Shown in pieces: positions 10,197 through 21,189 of a stretch of DNA of 64,000 bases. Below the pieces are notes generated by a model, which was not told where the DNA came from, made no database searches, and was given only the letters and a program-made list of their open reading frames with translations. Numbering within the stretch: the first letter of the stretch is position 1; every line of letters starts with the position of its first letter. Both the position numbers and the translations under genes were made by a program. Where the stretch lies: assembly GCA_037349105.1 (NCBI GenBank), contig JAYJMM010000084.1, positions 1,674,001-1,738,000 of the forward strand, given 5' to 3'. This DNA comes from Limnomonas spitsbergensis (taxonomy: Eukaryota > Chlorophyta > Chlorophyceae > Chlamydomonadales).

Positions 10197-13100
10197 GCAA
10201 GCTGGACCTGACGGACTGGCGGCTGACGGAGCTGCCCGAGGAGCTGCTGGAGCTGGAGGACCTGGAGGTGAGCGTCTTGGCACGGCAAGACTGAATAGCT
10301 TGGTACGGCAAGACTGAATAGCTTGGCAGAAACCAGCGAGTCGTTGGCCGGCAGAAGTTCCCCTTTGAGTTGTTGGCTGCGTGCACAAGATCCCTGTCCT
10401 GTTGACGGTGTCCACGGCATGGCAGCACGCTCCGGCATGCCATGCAGGGACATCGTTAGATGCGATACGGCCATACAAAAAGCCGAACGTATTGACATAG
10501 AACCAGCAACTCGAACACACCCCACCATTCCATCTCAACTCACCAACCAAGCGAAAGGGTGCACACCCACGGAGTGCTCATTCGTCGCGGGCGCGAGTCG
10601 ACCACGCTCATGGTCCTTAAGCACCTCCACTTCCCAAGAGGTGCCACGGGGGTACATTGTGCCTCGCGTTGTTCCGTACCTACGGCGTCGCTCGCAGCCC
10701 GGAACTCCGTTACCTTCGGAGCATACCCAGTATGCCGGGCAATGGCCCCATCATCTAAGATGCCAGCTGCCTTATGTTGCAAGCAAGCACTAGAGGCCCT
10801 AAACCCTGAACCCTTCACCTCTTTGTAGTCACTGCTTGAAGTGTGTAGAGATAAAAGCTCAGCCTTCATCTCTACACACTCGAAGCAAACATTCATAAGA
10901 TAAAGTCCCTCTCCGCACAATCGGCTGAGATGGGTGACCATGGCTGTCAGGGCTGATGCGGACCAAATCTTGACCTCCTGATGCAAACTTTAATTCCCAA
11001 ACCAGAACCACCTTGCCTACCTCTCTGTCAAAATAACACAACCGAAATCATTTCAACTTTCTTTCAACCTCAACCCTGAAGTCTGAACACTGATATATAA
11101 TCGTGAACCCTCAACCCTATACTCGTAACCCTTAACTGAAAACCGTGAACCCTTCACTTAAAAGAATAAAATCTCAGACATCGTATACAATGCCTCAAAC
11201 TACTCAAACTTCAACCCTGAGCATGTAAATTTCCTAAACCTTAACCCTAAACCCTAAACCCTAACTTCAGCCCTACACATGTAAATTTCCTCTGCATAGG
11301 ATCTGTCTTTATCGGGCAACTGCCTCACAAACATCGAAGACCTTGGGCGACTGACGAATCTGAAGCGGCTCCAACTGGCAGGTTTGTGACGAGTGCTTAT
11401 ATTTTAAAGAGGTACCGGTATGTCAATAAACCCTAAACCCTAAAATGTAAGGGACCCCAACTGTCCGTTTTGTGACGGCTGTTTTGACTTGAACCGAGTT
11501 TACGTGTACACCATGGAAGCTTCAGAGGCTGGCCATTATTTTACTTGTGCTTGTTATTGCATTAAGTTGACACTTGCAATCTCACAGCTTCAGAGGCTGT
11601 GGTCTTTTTGTGACGGCTGTTGGTACTTGCATTGAGTTGAGGCTCTCATCCACTGCCTCTTGCCCGTTCCACGCTCCAGTCTTAGTTAAGCGCCTCAGCC
11701 TCCCGGTACACTTGAGCTTCACCAGGGCTTCATCATCATCTGACACACGCATTTCCGCCCCAACCAACTTAGGCTGCTTTTCTGCGTTACAATACCATGT
11801 ACTGCCTAAAACAAGCACGGTACATGGAACATTGCCACGCGTCCCCTGCCCCTGATACATGAGGCTGTACTCACAGCATGGCCTTGCCGCACGCATACCC
11901 TCTCTATAAGCTGGCATGGCCCACGTAAGGGTTTAGGGTTTGCGGGTTGGTGCATACAACACTGACATACTTATCCCTCCTCCCCAACTGCCTCACACAG
12001 GCAACCTGCTGACCTCGGTGCCAGCGTCCATAGGCAAGCTCACCAACCTCGAGGTGAGCAAACCAGGGTTTGGGGTTAAGGGATTAAGTTCATGGTTTAA
12101 CAGGCCAGGGCTGACGGTTGGTATTATAGGGTTAACCAGTTTAGGGTATACTAGTTTAGGGTTTACTAGTTTAGGTTATGCTAGTTTAGAAGATACTATT
12201 TAGGTTATATTAGTCTAGGGTATACTAGTTTAGGGTGGCATCGATGGAGTGGCTGACTGGTTCAGGGGATGTCAGGGTGGGGCGGCCCAGGCATACTGTG
12301 TACGCCAAGCCGCTGTTGCTATTGTTGTTGTTGTTGTTGCCACATCTGCTGCTGTTGCTGCTGTTGCTGCTGTTGCTGTTGTTGCCATATCTACTGTTTT
12401 TACTGCTGTTGCTGCTTATGCCATATCTGCTGTTGTTGCTGCTATTGCTACTGTTGCTGCTGTTGTTGCTGGATCTGCTGTTGTTGCTGGACCTGCAGGG
12501 CTTGTGGCAGCATGATTGGGGAGCCACCTGATATTAGAGATCCTGATTCTCCTGCTGCTGCTGCTGCTGCATAACCTGCAACTGATGCTGTTGTGGCGGA
12601 TGTTGCTGCTGCTATTGTGAATCGGCTGGGCTTGTTGTGACCTGACTGTAGAGCTGTCAGCTGTTGCGGACAATGATGCTAATGCTGCTGTTGTTGCTGA
12701 ATCTGCTGGGCGTGTTTCACCTGGTTGGGGAGCTGTCAGCTGTTGTTGCCCCTGAGGCTAGTGTTGCCACCACTGATGCTAGTGTTGCTGTTGTTTCTGG
12801 ATCCGCAGGGCCTATGGCTAGGAGGCAACCTGATTGGGGAGCTGCCAGAGGAGTTGGGGCAGCTCACCTCCCTCAAGCAGTTGTCTGTGTCAGGTACCCT
12901 TTGGAAGGGGGCGGGAGGGCTGTGAGGGATCTGAGAGGGATGTAGGAGGGATCTTGGCACGATTTGGGAGGGATCTGGGAGGAATCTAGAAGGGATCTAG
13001 GAGGGATCTGGGAGGGCAGGGGAGGATCTGGGGCAGATGACCTCTCTCAAGCAGTTATCTGTATCAGGTACCCTTTGGGAGCGGATGGGGGCGAGAGCGC

Positions 13101-16100
13101 TAGGAGGCATCTGAGAGGGATCTGGGAGGTTCTTGGAACGATTTGGGAATTATCTGGGAAGAATCTGGGAGGGATCTGGGAGGTTCTTGGAACGATTTGG
13201 GAATTATCTGGGAATTATCTGGGAGGGATATGGGAGGGATATGGGAAGGATCTGAGATTGCTGGGAAGGGTTTGTGAAGGCGGGGGAGGATCTGGGGTGC
13301 CTTAGCTTCGTTGAGCAATAATCTGTTTCAGTCAACCTCAGGGTTATGAGTTACCTTGGTTACCTTGATAGTTTCCAAGGTTAATATTTCAAGGCGTTGT
13401 CAGCCCTCCTGAACCCTGACCGGAACCTCTGACCCGTTGTTGTTCCAAGGGTTCAGGGTTCGGGTTTTGAACCCTTATCTCTGATAACCTAAACCAGCCT
13501 CTTGTTGTTTCGGGGCAAGTACCTGGAGGCGGAAAAACGTTCGGATATTCTCACTAGTCTTTCTGCTTAAATGCGTACCGGTATTTTAACAGTATTTAAT
13601 CATACTGTATTGAGTTACAATGTTCAGAAATGTACATGTATGTTTACTCTGCCTGCTGACTCTACAGGGGCAAAGGGGGGGAGCCACCCCTTGGTTTTTA
13701 TGCCTTGTGCCTGGAAGTGCTTCCGGCTTCCGTCAACCCCTCGCTTAATCCTGATCACAAAAATCCTGAACTCTTCATCCTTAACCCTTAACCCTTTACC
13801 CTGAACCCTGAACCCTGAACCCTGAACCCTGAACTCTGAACCCTGAACCCTGAACCCTGAACCCTGAACCCTGAACCCTGAACCCTGAACCCTGATTTTG
13901 TAGGTAACTGTCTCAAGGCGTTACCTACCTCCCTTGGCGGCCTGTCCCAGCTGGTGGAGTTGGAGGCAGCTGGCAACAGGCTAGAGTCGGTTCCGGAGCA
14001 GCTGTATTGCCTAGCATCCCTGCGCAAACTGTCCCTACACGGCAACCAACTCAAAGGCCTGCCAGAGGGGATTGAGGTGTGGCGGTTTCGAAGCAGATGT
14101 ACTGCCTGGTGTCACCAACTGTCCCTCCACGACAATCAGCTGAAGGGCATGCCAGAGGGGATCGAGGTTGAGAGGAAGGCAGAAGATCTCACTCAGGTCT
14201 TTCTTTTGGATCTCGATTTTTTCGCTAGGATCTCGGATCTAAAATGTTCAGGATCTCCAGTCATCTTAAGGGTTTAGGGATCTTGTATTAAGACATTCTG
14301 ATGTATGAAGCCCTGCCAAAATTCACTTCCAGCACAGACCTTATGTCTGTTATTTATGCCCTTGTCAATGGAGGGGTTCACACTCTAATGACATGATTAA
14401 GCCCTGCCAAAAATTACTTTCAGGACTGACAAAAGCTCTTCTACTCCGGCCCTGTCATCACTGGAGAGGTTCGGCATGATGAACACCATGATGAATCCCT
14501 GTCAAATTGCACTTCCAATTCCCACCCTGATCTTACCTCTTCTACGCAGGCCATGTCATCTCTTGAAGATCTCTGGCTAATGGGCAACCAGCTGGAAACA
14601 CTGCCGGAGGGGCTTGGAGGGCTGAAGGTATGAACGTATCTAACAGACAAAAACATATGGATGTATATGAAGTAGCTACAAACATCAAAATAACTATGAA
14701 GTACGGTATTCAAGTGGTATGGAGGAAGCAGGTGCAAAATATCCAAGACGTTACTAAGAAGTATGTATATTTCAAGCGCCCAGCTCTGTTTCCCTTGGCC
14801 TTCACAGGCCCTGAAACAGCTCAGCGTTGCGGACAACCTCTTGGCCATGTTGCCCGACAGTCTACGCGGCATGCCCGCACTACAGAAGCTGTGGGCCTAT
14901 GGTAATCGGCTCAGCGGCGCGGCCGCCGTCCGCTGCCTGACGGGCGGCAGCGGCGACGGCGGCTCGGCGGCTGCCGCCACTCCTTGGGTTTCATTGGACA
15001 GCGCTTGGCTGGAGGGGAACCCGCTGCTGGGTGCCGAGGCGGCGGCGGCACTGCTGGCCTGTCTGCCCGCGGGCCTGCCTCGCCTGAAGTCCCTCGGCCT
15101 GGACCTCACCCAGGTGAGGCCCATCCAGGGTTTATGGCTGTACCCTTGGTGCAAAATCAGTTAGGGTTCATACCTTGAGTGACCGTTAGGTATGATCTTG
15201 AATTGATTTCGCACTGACGGCAGGCATTACCAGAACAATATATATATGCCTACTTGTCTAGGATTACATCCCCTAGTATTTAGGGTTTATTCCTAACGTT
15301 TAGGATCACCACGTGTAATGGTGGTTATAGGCCCCGGTTCTTTACGGCAATTGGGGGGGGCACTTTGTATGTGGTAGGTCCGACCTGGTTTGGACGGTGT
15401 ATATTTGATGAGGCTTCTTTCGAATACGCATTTGTTGACGTAGCTGCAATTAGATAAGTTTTCCGCATTCACATTCAGACTATCATTTCAGGTTACAAAA
15501 AGCCCCAACCACGGAGGCCACTGTCAAGATCGTCGGATACCGTCATGCTCTACATGCACTGATGTGAAGATCGGTGCAGCCTACTGCCAAGCAACAGGGG
15601 ACTGCATGTGACGAGTGTGAACATTTTGAATTACAGCTGTCAGTGTCGCTGCTCACTTGCTAAAATCGCTGCCCACGCGATGCCTAGTTATTAAGAGCGT
15701 ATAGACAGCAAGCGGCAGTGACAGCAACAATTGATCGAATGAGCAGTTTTGATCGACGAGCCAGACCAGCTACGGCTGACAGTGACGAGTGTGACTAGTG
15801 TGAACACTGTTTGAATCCCAGCTGTCAGCTATAGCAGGCACGCTCCCAGACAGTCATCGCTGTTCACTCTCTGACTTACGGTTTCCTCTCGCTGTTCCAC
15901 TCGACAAGATATGATAGATAATAGCAGCTAAATACACCAGCGATGTAGATGTTAACATTACTACGAGGCCGTGGTGACGAGCGATGGTCAGCGATGACTG
16001 TCTGACGACGGTCGGTTGCTGGTCGGTTTGTACATCTTTGTTTATGTCTTTAATCTCCTGTGGTGCTGTACACCGACGACTTGTACATCTTTTTTATGTC

Positions 16101-19100
16101 TCGAATAATAGACCAGGGCAATATCATCCCTAGCATTTAGGGTTTATCTCTAGCATTTAGGACTTGTCCATAGTATTTGGGGTTTATCCCTGGCATTTAG
16201 GGTTTAGGGTTCATCCCCCCAGGCCCCTAGGGTTCAGCGTCAAGTTGTCGAAGTGACGCCTACCTTTCCCCCCCTCCCCCCCCCTGCAGCTGCACGGCGT
16301 GCCGGAAGCGCAAATCCAGGCGGCCGGATCCGCCCTCAAGGTCGGGGAGGTGCTCGGCCCGCCTGGACACGGCTACTTCAAGCTCTCACCCAGCTCCACC
16401 TACCACTCTGGAGCAGCCAGCGAAAGCGCAGAGCCAGGGGCTGTCGCAGCTGCTAACGGCACCTCTGGCCAGCTGGGGCGGCCTGCCGCCGTTGGCACAA
16501 CGGAGATGCAGCGTGAGGCCGCGGCCGCAGCGGCTGTGGCCGCGGCCTCCGAGGCTGCCGGCCTTGCCGCGTCGCGGGCGGTGACACAGGGCAGGATCAA
16601 TCAAGCCCCGGTTCTGGTCGTGTCGTTTGGCAGGTGGGTATGTGGATGCTTAGGGGCTGGGTTTAGGGTTCAGTGTTAAGGGTTCAGTGGTGAATTGAGG
16701 CTGGGTTTAGGATTCAGGGCAGAGAAACCTCTGGTATAGGGTTTAGTGGATGCGTTGGGGCTGGTCACTTGTGAGCACACGTTTGACACTCTCATTGTAT
16801 GGAGCTAAAATCCGGTGCAATTAGCTCCGACTCGCTCTGTACTGCCTGTGTACTGTTAAGAGCCTCTGTTGTCCCCCTCGTACACGGCCCTTTTATATCG
16901 TAGTACATGCCTTACGTTGTACATCTGTATGCCGGTCTGAGATCTAGTGTAGCAGTAGGAACGCTACACTGAGTCAAGACCTGCTTGATTGACTCAAGGC
17001 AGGTGAGCATGCACGTGCACCGGGGCAGGTAGGCAGCTTATACTTGTGTAGCGCATGATAGTCCTTACGGCAGTACAGCAGTAACAAACATGGGAGTACA
17101 GCAATATGGCAGTACAGTAGCCCAGGATGCCCAACTTGCTGTCTCAAGATAACGGCTCCATGCCTGGCTTAATCTTGTGAGAGAGAGACTGCAGCCCGAT
17201 TTACTTTTAGGGCTCGGGGGTTGGGGAGGTATCTGGGTGCGTCGGAGGGGGGGGGCGTGCATTTCAGCCACTGAACCCTTACCCTAAGATTTCGTGTGCT
17301 CGAACCCTTAACCATCTAACATATGTCGCTGCCGCGTCCATTTCAATTTCCGTGTTGCACGTTTTCCGCACCTGCAGCGCACCTGGAGTTCCCAACTGGG
17401 GTGGCCTCATCGGCCGCATGTACAAACAAGCCAAGACGAGGGAGGACGGGTGAGTGGCTCGATAGAAACCCGAAAGACCTGAAACCCTCAACCCTTAACC
17501 TACAACCCTGATCCATGTAGTATCAATCCACACCCTGAATCCAAGACTAGGACGGGGGGGTAACTCGGCCGATCAGGGTAACACCTAAAAGCCATTGACC
17601 GTCAATCCTAGACCCTGAACCCTGAATCCATGACTAGTACGGGTGGGCGGCGCACGTGTGCAGTGGCAGCATTAGTGCGTCCTTGATAAAGCAGCATGCA
17701 CAACCAGGTGATGATGAGGGGCAAAGGATGGGTGGCCCCAAATATCTGCACCTTAAGGTACTGGTACCCTTTAATACAAATTCTACCATCACAAAAGATT
17801 GGCGTTACCGTTAAAAATGAAATTTGCTACTGGTACCGGTGAATCCTGAATGAAAAATAAAATCATGGTAGGACGGGAGGAAATTCTGGTAGAAGTGATG
17901 GGCTGGACTGCTGCAGCTAGGGCATCTCCAGGGCACCGGAGTTGAGCTTAGCATCACTGCCCCCTGAAGCTATCCAGCCCAATCGTGCCTACAAAGCCTC
18001 AAAGGACAATGTTGTTGAAGCCACTAGTTAGTGCTGGCCACTGCTTCACCGCAGTCCTGCTGCACTTGGGCGCCATCATGTGTACAAGAGCTTTGATGGA
18101 CCTCCTTCCTTGAGGCTGCCAATGTCCAGTTGTTTTAGTGGTTACTGGTTACGTGTCAAAACCATTCTGGTAATCAAACAATGGATTTGACGTTGCCGAG
18201 TTGAAGTTGCGTGGGCAACGCAAAACGACAAAACCAATTAGAATCGGGAAAATCTGGGGGCGCTCGCAGGTTAGATGCCATTGACAATTTCCCGCTGTCC
18301 CCAGCCCTGAACTCTTAGCCCGAAGCCCTGAACCCTTTAACCTAACCCCAAGCCATGAACACTAAACCCTTAACCCAAGCCATGCAACATAAATCCTGGA
18401 CCCAAGCCCTAATCCAAAGCCATGAATCCTTAACCCTTAACCCAAGCCATGAAACATAAACCCCAAGCCATGAATCCTTAAACCTAACCCCAAGCCCTGA
18501 ACCCAAAGCCCTACACCCTTAACCGAAAGCCCTGAACCATTTACCCTACCCCTAGGCCCTGAACCATTGCTCTGCAGCGTTTTCGACATCCTATACGTCG
18601 TTGACCCTTACCCCCAAGCCCTGAACCCCAGGCCCTAAACCCTTGCTCTGCAGCGCTTTCGACATCCTATACGTCGTTGACCCTTGCCCCCAAGCCCTGA
18701 ACCCCAGGCCCTAAATCCTTGCTCTGCAGCGCTTTCCCCATCCTATACGTCGTTGACCCTTACTTTAAGCCCTGAACCACAGGCCCTAAACCCTTGCTCT
18801 GCAGCGCTTTCGACGTCCTATACGTCGTCGACCCTGGCCGCTGCTGGTACGGCCTAGGCGACACCGCCTGCGCCTCGTACTACAGCGATCGGCTTCGGCT
18901 GTACACCGAGCGGTACGATCGTGTCGTCATGGTCGGGGACTCGATGGGCGCGACGGCGGCGCTGGCCTTCAGCCGACAGGCGACGTCTGTCATGTCTTTC
19001 TGCCCACAGGTGAGTGGTGACGGTGCGGACGCGCCCCCGGCCCATGCTGCACTGCTGCCTTGATCTTCATACACCTGCAGGGCGTAGTTTTCCCCCCCTT

Positions 19101-20803
19101 TTTTTCCCCATAGGTGTTTGTGTAAGGACAAGGGGGGAGGGGCAGGATCCTGGGGATTGGCCTATCTGTGCGATAAAATACTTGGCTTGCACGTTCTTGC
19201 CGATGGGATATAGCCGCGGCTGCGAGGTATGCCACAAGCTTGAGGGGCGGCTAGGTCCATGCGGGCCGGAGCAGCATGCGTGGGTTGCTATCTTCGGCAG
19301 CATTGGGTTGAGAGCAGTGTTGTAGCGTGTGTGCTCCCTTTGATTGACAGGGGGCTGTTTCTGACAAGAATCAAGGAAACCTAATCCTCCCTGGAAAAAA
19401 TTTGCTTCGGGATTAAAAAACACAACGCACCAATCTTCGATAGCTTACCGTAAGTAGCCATGATGTTTCAAGCCAGGGCACTAAAGTAAAGGGTATTGAG
19501 ACCAGTGGAGAGTGATGGTGCCCCTGTGGTATCTGTTTATCTATTTATTATATAAAAAACCGGAGGAATTGCCGAGTAATTGCCGAGTATTATGGATGTT
19601 CTGCATTCGTGCCGCTTGTCCGCTGGGTTCACCTGGGTGCTGCCAGTATGCATCCGGGCATTGACAAGCCCTGAAACCCTAGCTACCCTGTTTTGTCGCC
19701 AGGTGGACCTGGGTGCTGCCAGCATGCGCCCGGGTGAGGACAAGGCCTGGCTGGAGGGGCTGCGCGCGCGGGTGGTGGGGGCCGTGGAGGCATCGGCAGC
19801 GGAGATCACGGTGCTGAGCGGAACCTGGCAACACGACGTGGACCAGACCAACCTGTTGCCCGCTGACAAGGTAGGGGTGGGGTGGGGGGCAAGGGGGTGT
19901 AGAGGGGGCGTGGGGGGTGGGGGGAGCGGGTTGTGGAGCCGGGGGCGGGGTAAGGAAAGGGGGCGAGGGTGGGGGAGGAAGGGGGAGGAAGGTGTGTGCA
20001 GGTAAAGGAAAAAAAGCAGCTGTCAAGAGCATGGAGTAGGATGGAGCTGGGCAGGTGTGTGGGGGGGGGTGAAAGACAGAATTCGCTGTTGACAGCATAG
20101 TATAACAATCTGGGTAAGCGTATGCCGTATCGTGGTACCCTCGCAGTACAATCTGGCTAAACCTATGCTGTATGGTGCCGTGGTAAGCTTGTGCACAATG
20201 TTTGATTGTGTTTTTAGTTTTGAAATCCAAAACTTCAAAACTCCAGCTTCATTGGAAAGCAAACACCTGGACGCCGACGTGCCCGGGCCTTGTTCAGCGG
20301 GGAGCCGAGAAATGTGCCGGCATCCATTGGAAGTGTGATGCCATACATTGGAAGTGTGACATCATCCATTGGAAGTGTGACATCATCCATTGGCAACCAA
20401 ACAGTGCTTGGCTTCTTCCCACATCCCCACAGCTGTCCTAGCTGCACCCCCAGGCAATTTTGAACTTGAATTTGAACTTGAATTTGAATGTGAGCTGGTT
20501 TGAATTTAGCCTGATCCTCCACCGTCCCAGGTGCCCTAGCCCTGGTTCTAGGCACCTGTCCCACACATAAATATGATGCTCTGCTGGACAGTAAAAAGTC
20601 CACACAAAAGGCTGTTCACTACCCTGGCCTGCTGACGCAGACAGCCTTTGATCTTGCCCCCCCCTCAGGTGCGCCTGAAGATCTTCTCGCTGGACAGCCA
20701 CCGCCTTGCTCTGTATCTGGACCAGAGCGGCAAGCTGCTGCCGCTCATCAGCGACGCGATACAGAACAAATCCTCCAACGTGCGCGTCGCAAACCTCCTG
20801 TGA
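10197..20803 (+). CDS. LRR protein with C-terminal alpha/beta-hydrolase-like domain, 12 exons, 5' incomplete
   Basis: Exons 10197..10267, 11300..11381, 12001..12053, 12809..12893, 13904..14076, 14550..14627, 14808..15113, 16290..16633, 17378..17449, 18805..19009, 19703..19870 and 20669..20803 (stop TGA) join with matching phases into 589 codons. The first 280 residues or so are SHOC2-type leucine-rich repeats (for example SGNCLTNIEDLGRLTNLKRL and GNQLKGLPEGIE), normally a protein-binding solenoid. A Gly/Ala-rich linker follows. The C-terminal part starts at APVLVVSFG and SAPGVPNWGGL and contains VVMVGDSMGATAALAFS, a G-x-S-x-G nucleophile elbow, then FCPQVDLGAASMRPGEDKAW, a histidine in TWQHDVDQ and the ending KIFSLDSHRLALYLD. 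Comparable LRR-hydrolase fusions exist in plants and green algae, but I know no proven substrate. The initiating exon is missing (exon 1 begins in phase 1). Introns are long and filled with telomere-like and exon-edge repeats. Confidence 0.85.
11440..11630 (+). repeat. Copies of the exon-2 donor edge of the LRR gene
   Basis: The real junction reads CTCCAACTGGCAG|gtttgtgacgagtgctt (11369-11397). Two diverged copies follow in the intron, CCCAACTGTCCGTTTTGTGACGG (about 11456) and a version with TTTTTGTGACGGCTGTT near 11606. The second and third copies resemble each other more than the original. Confidence 0.55.
12115..12240 (+). repeat. 'ACTAGTTTAGGGTAT' repeat in the LRR intron
   Basis: Seven or so units of a 16-18 bp motif (ctagtttagggtata) follow each other. 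Each carries a TTTAGGG core, so this is a higher-order variant of the telomere-like heptamer. Confidence 0.65.
12310..12640 (+). repeat. CTG/TTG trinucleotide-rich tract in the LRR intron
   Basis: Imperfect (TTG)n, (CTG)n and CTGTTG runs dominate 12312-12490 and 12555-12610. They leave long open frames of Leu, Cys, Val or Ser in all frames, which are composition artefacts. The tract surrounds and partly forms the pyrimidine stretch of the copied acceptors listed next. Confidence 0.75.
12478..12808 (+). repeat. Three upstream copies of the acceptor and start of LRR exon 4
   Basis: The real exon 4 begins TGGATCCGCAG|GGCCTATGG and then reads CCTGATTGGGGAGCTG. Copies lie at about 12487 (TGGACCTGCAG|GGCTTGTGG then ATGATTGGGGAGCC), about 12622 (AATCGGCTGGGCTTGTTG) and about 12703 (AATCTGCTGGGCGTGTTTC then CTGGTTGGGGAGCTG). 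The 12487 copy keeps an intact CAG acceptor. The other two have lost it. Confidence 0.68.
12868..13330 (+). repeat. Two downstream copies of the LRR exon-4 end plus donor, with 'GGGAGGGATCT' array
   Basis: Exon 4 ends CTCAAGCAGTTGTCTGTGTCAG|gtaccctttgg at 12893. A near-identical block including the donor, CTCAAGCAGTTATCTGTATCAG|gtaccctttgg, lies at about 13049-13082. A more diverged one ending ATAATCTGTTTCAG lies at about 13300-13333. Between them is a 10-20 bp array of 'gggagggatctggga' units (12930-13265). The repeating module is therefore exon edge, donor and G-rich intron, amplified together. Confidence 0.75.
13786..13893 (+). repeat. (CCCTGAA)n array next to the LRR exon-5 acceptor
   Basis: About 14 almost perfect heptamers CCCTGAA lie directly before the acceptor at 13902-13903. 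They differ from the plant telomere unit CCCTAAA by one base. The array forms the C-rich sequence upstream of the acceptor and may act as its pyrimidine tract. Confidence 0.85.
14080..14166 (+). repeat. Duplicate of the LRR exon-5 end in the following intron
   Basis: Directly after the donor at 14077 the sequence repeats the last 80 or so bases of the exon, from GGTTTCGAAGCAGATGTACTG to CCAGAGGGGATCGAG|gt. This includes an intact donor and most of one LRR (QLSLHDNQLKGMPEGIE). A small deletion relative to the parent shifts the frame in the copy. Confidence 0.78.
18300..18804 (+). repeat. C-rich heptamer tract, then three near-perfect copies of an acceptor plus 35 bp of LRR-gene exon 10
   Basis: 18300-18560 is a run of 'ccctgaaccc(c)aagcc' heptamer variants. 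Then the block TTGCTCTGCAG|CGCTTTCGACATCCTATACG appears at about 18569, 18650 and 18722 before the real acceptor at 18801-18804. All three copies keep the CAG and only differ at a few bases. Each is followed by 'ccaagccctgaac' sequence. Using any upstream acceptor would soon meet an in-frame stop (TAA in CCCTAA), so the copies are potential poison splice sites. Confidence 0.85.
19618..19672 (+). repeat. Upstream copy of the start of LRR-gene exon 11
   Basis: TTCACCTGGGTGCTGCCAGTATGC through GACAAG repeats the first 45 or so bases of the exon that begins CAG|GTGGACCTGGGTGCTGCC at 19703, 78 bp downstream. The acceptor dinucleotide is not preserved in the copy. Confidence 0.75.
20325..20510. repeat. 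Two short tandem repeats in the last LRR intron
   Basis: A 21-bp unit 'ccattggaagtgtgacatcat' occurs four times (20325-20395). A 12-bp 'ttgaacttgaat' unit occurs about four times (20457-20508). No coding content is evident. Confidence 0.7.
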
Positions 20804-21185
20804 TCAACGAGTCCCGCAATATGTCACTGACCTTACACCTCTGTGTTCTGCTCAAAAAGCCGCTCGGCCACATGGGTGCCTAACAGTTAACTGGCAATGT
20901 GTGAACCTTCTGTGCTGGTCCTCGAGTGCTGTGATGAGCAAGTCGTGAGAATTATGACATCAAGTTGGGCGAGGTACACAACTCATGAAGTTCACTTTTT
21001 TGATGATCAGGGTGCAACAGCCACAATTTAGCTGCTCCAGGTCATGAATTTATGCTGGAATGGTGCAGAAAGCCCCTCTGCTTAAGCGAAGGGCTCGTCC
21101 ATTGTTTGAACGGTTAAGGTGGTATGGTTAACTTTTTTTTTAAGTATGGATATTCTAACCAAAATCGACAAGGAGAGTTCATGTA
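20804..21185. other. 3' flank of the LRR-hydrolase gene; nothing recognised
   Basis: After the stop at 20803 there is ordinary-looking sequence with a poly-T run at 21131-21142. I see no clear polyadenylation motif and no other gene before the recombinase relic. Confidence 0.35.
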
Positions 21186-21189
21186 CTAG

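Noticed and set aside
12235..12574. Poly-Leu, poly-Cys and Val-rich open frames
   Set aside because: They come from the CTG/TTG repeat inside an inferred LRR-gene intron and are open in several frames at once.
13786..13893. A true telomere
   Set aside because: The unit is CCCTGAA, the array is short and internal, and it is flanked on both sides by exons of one gene.
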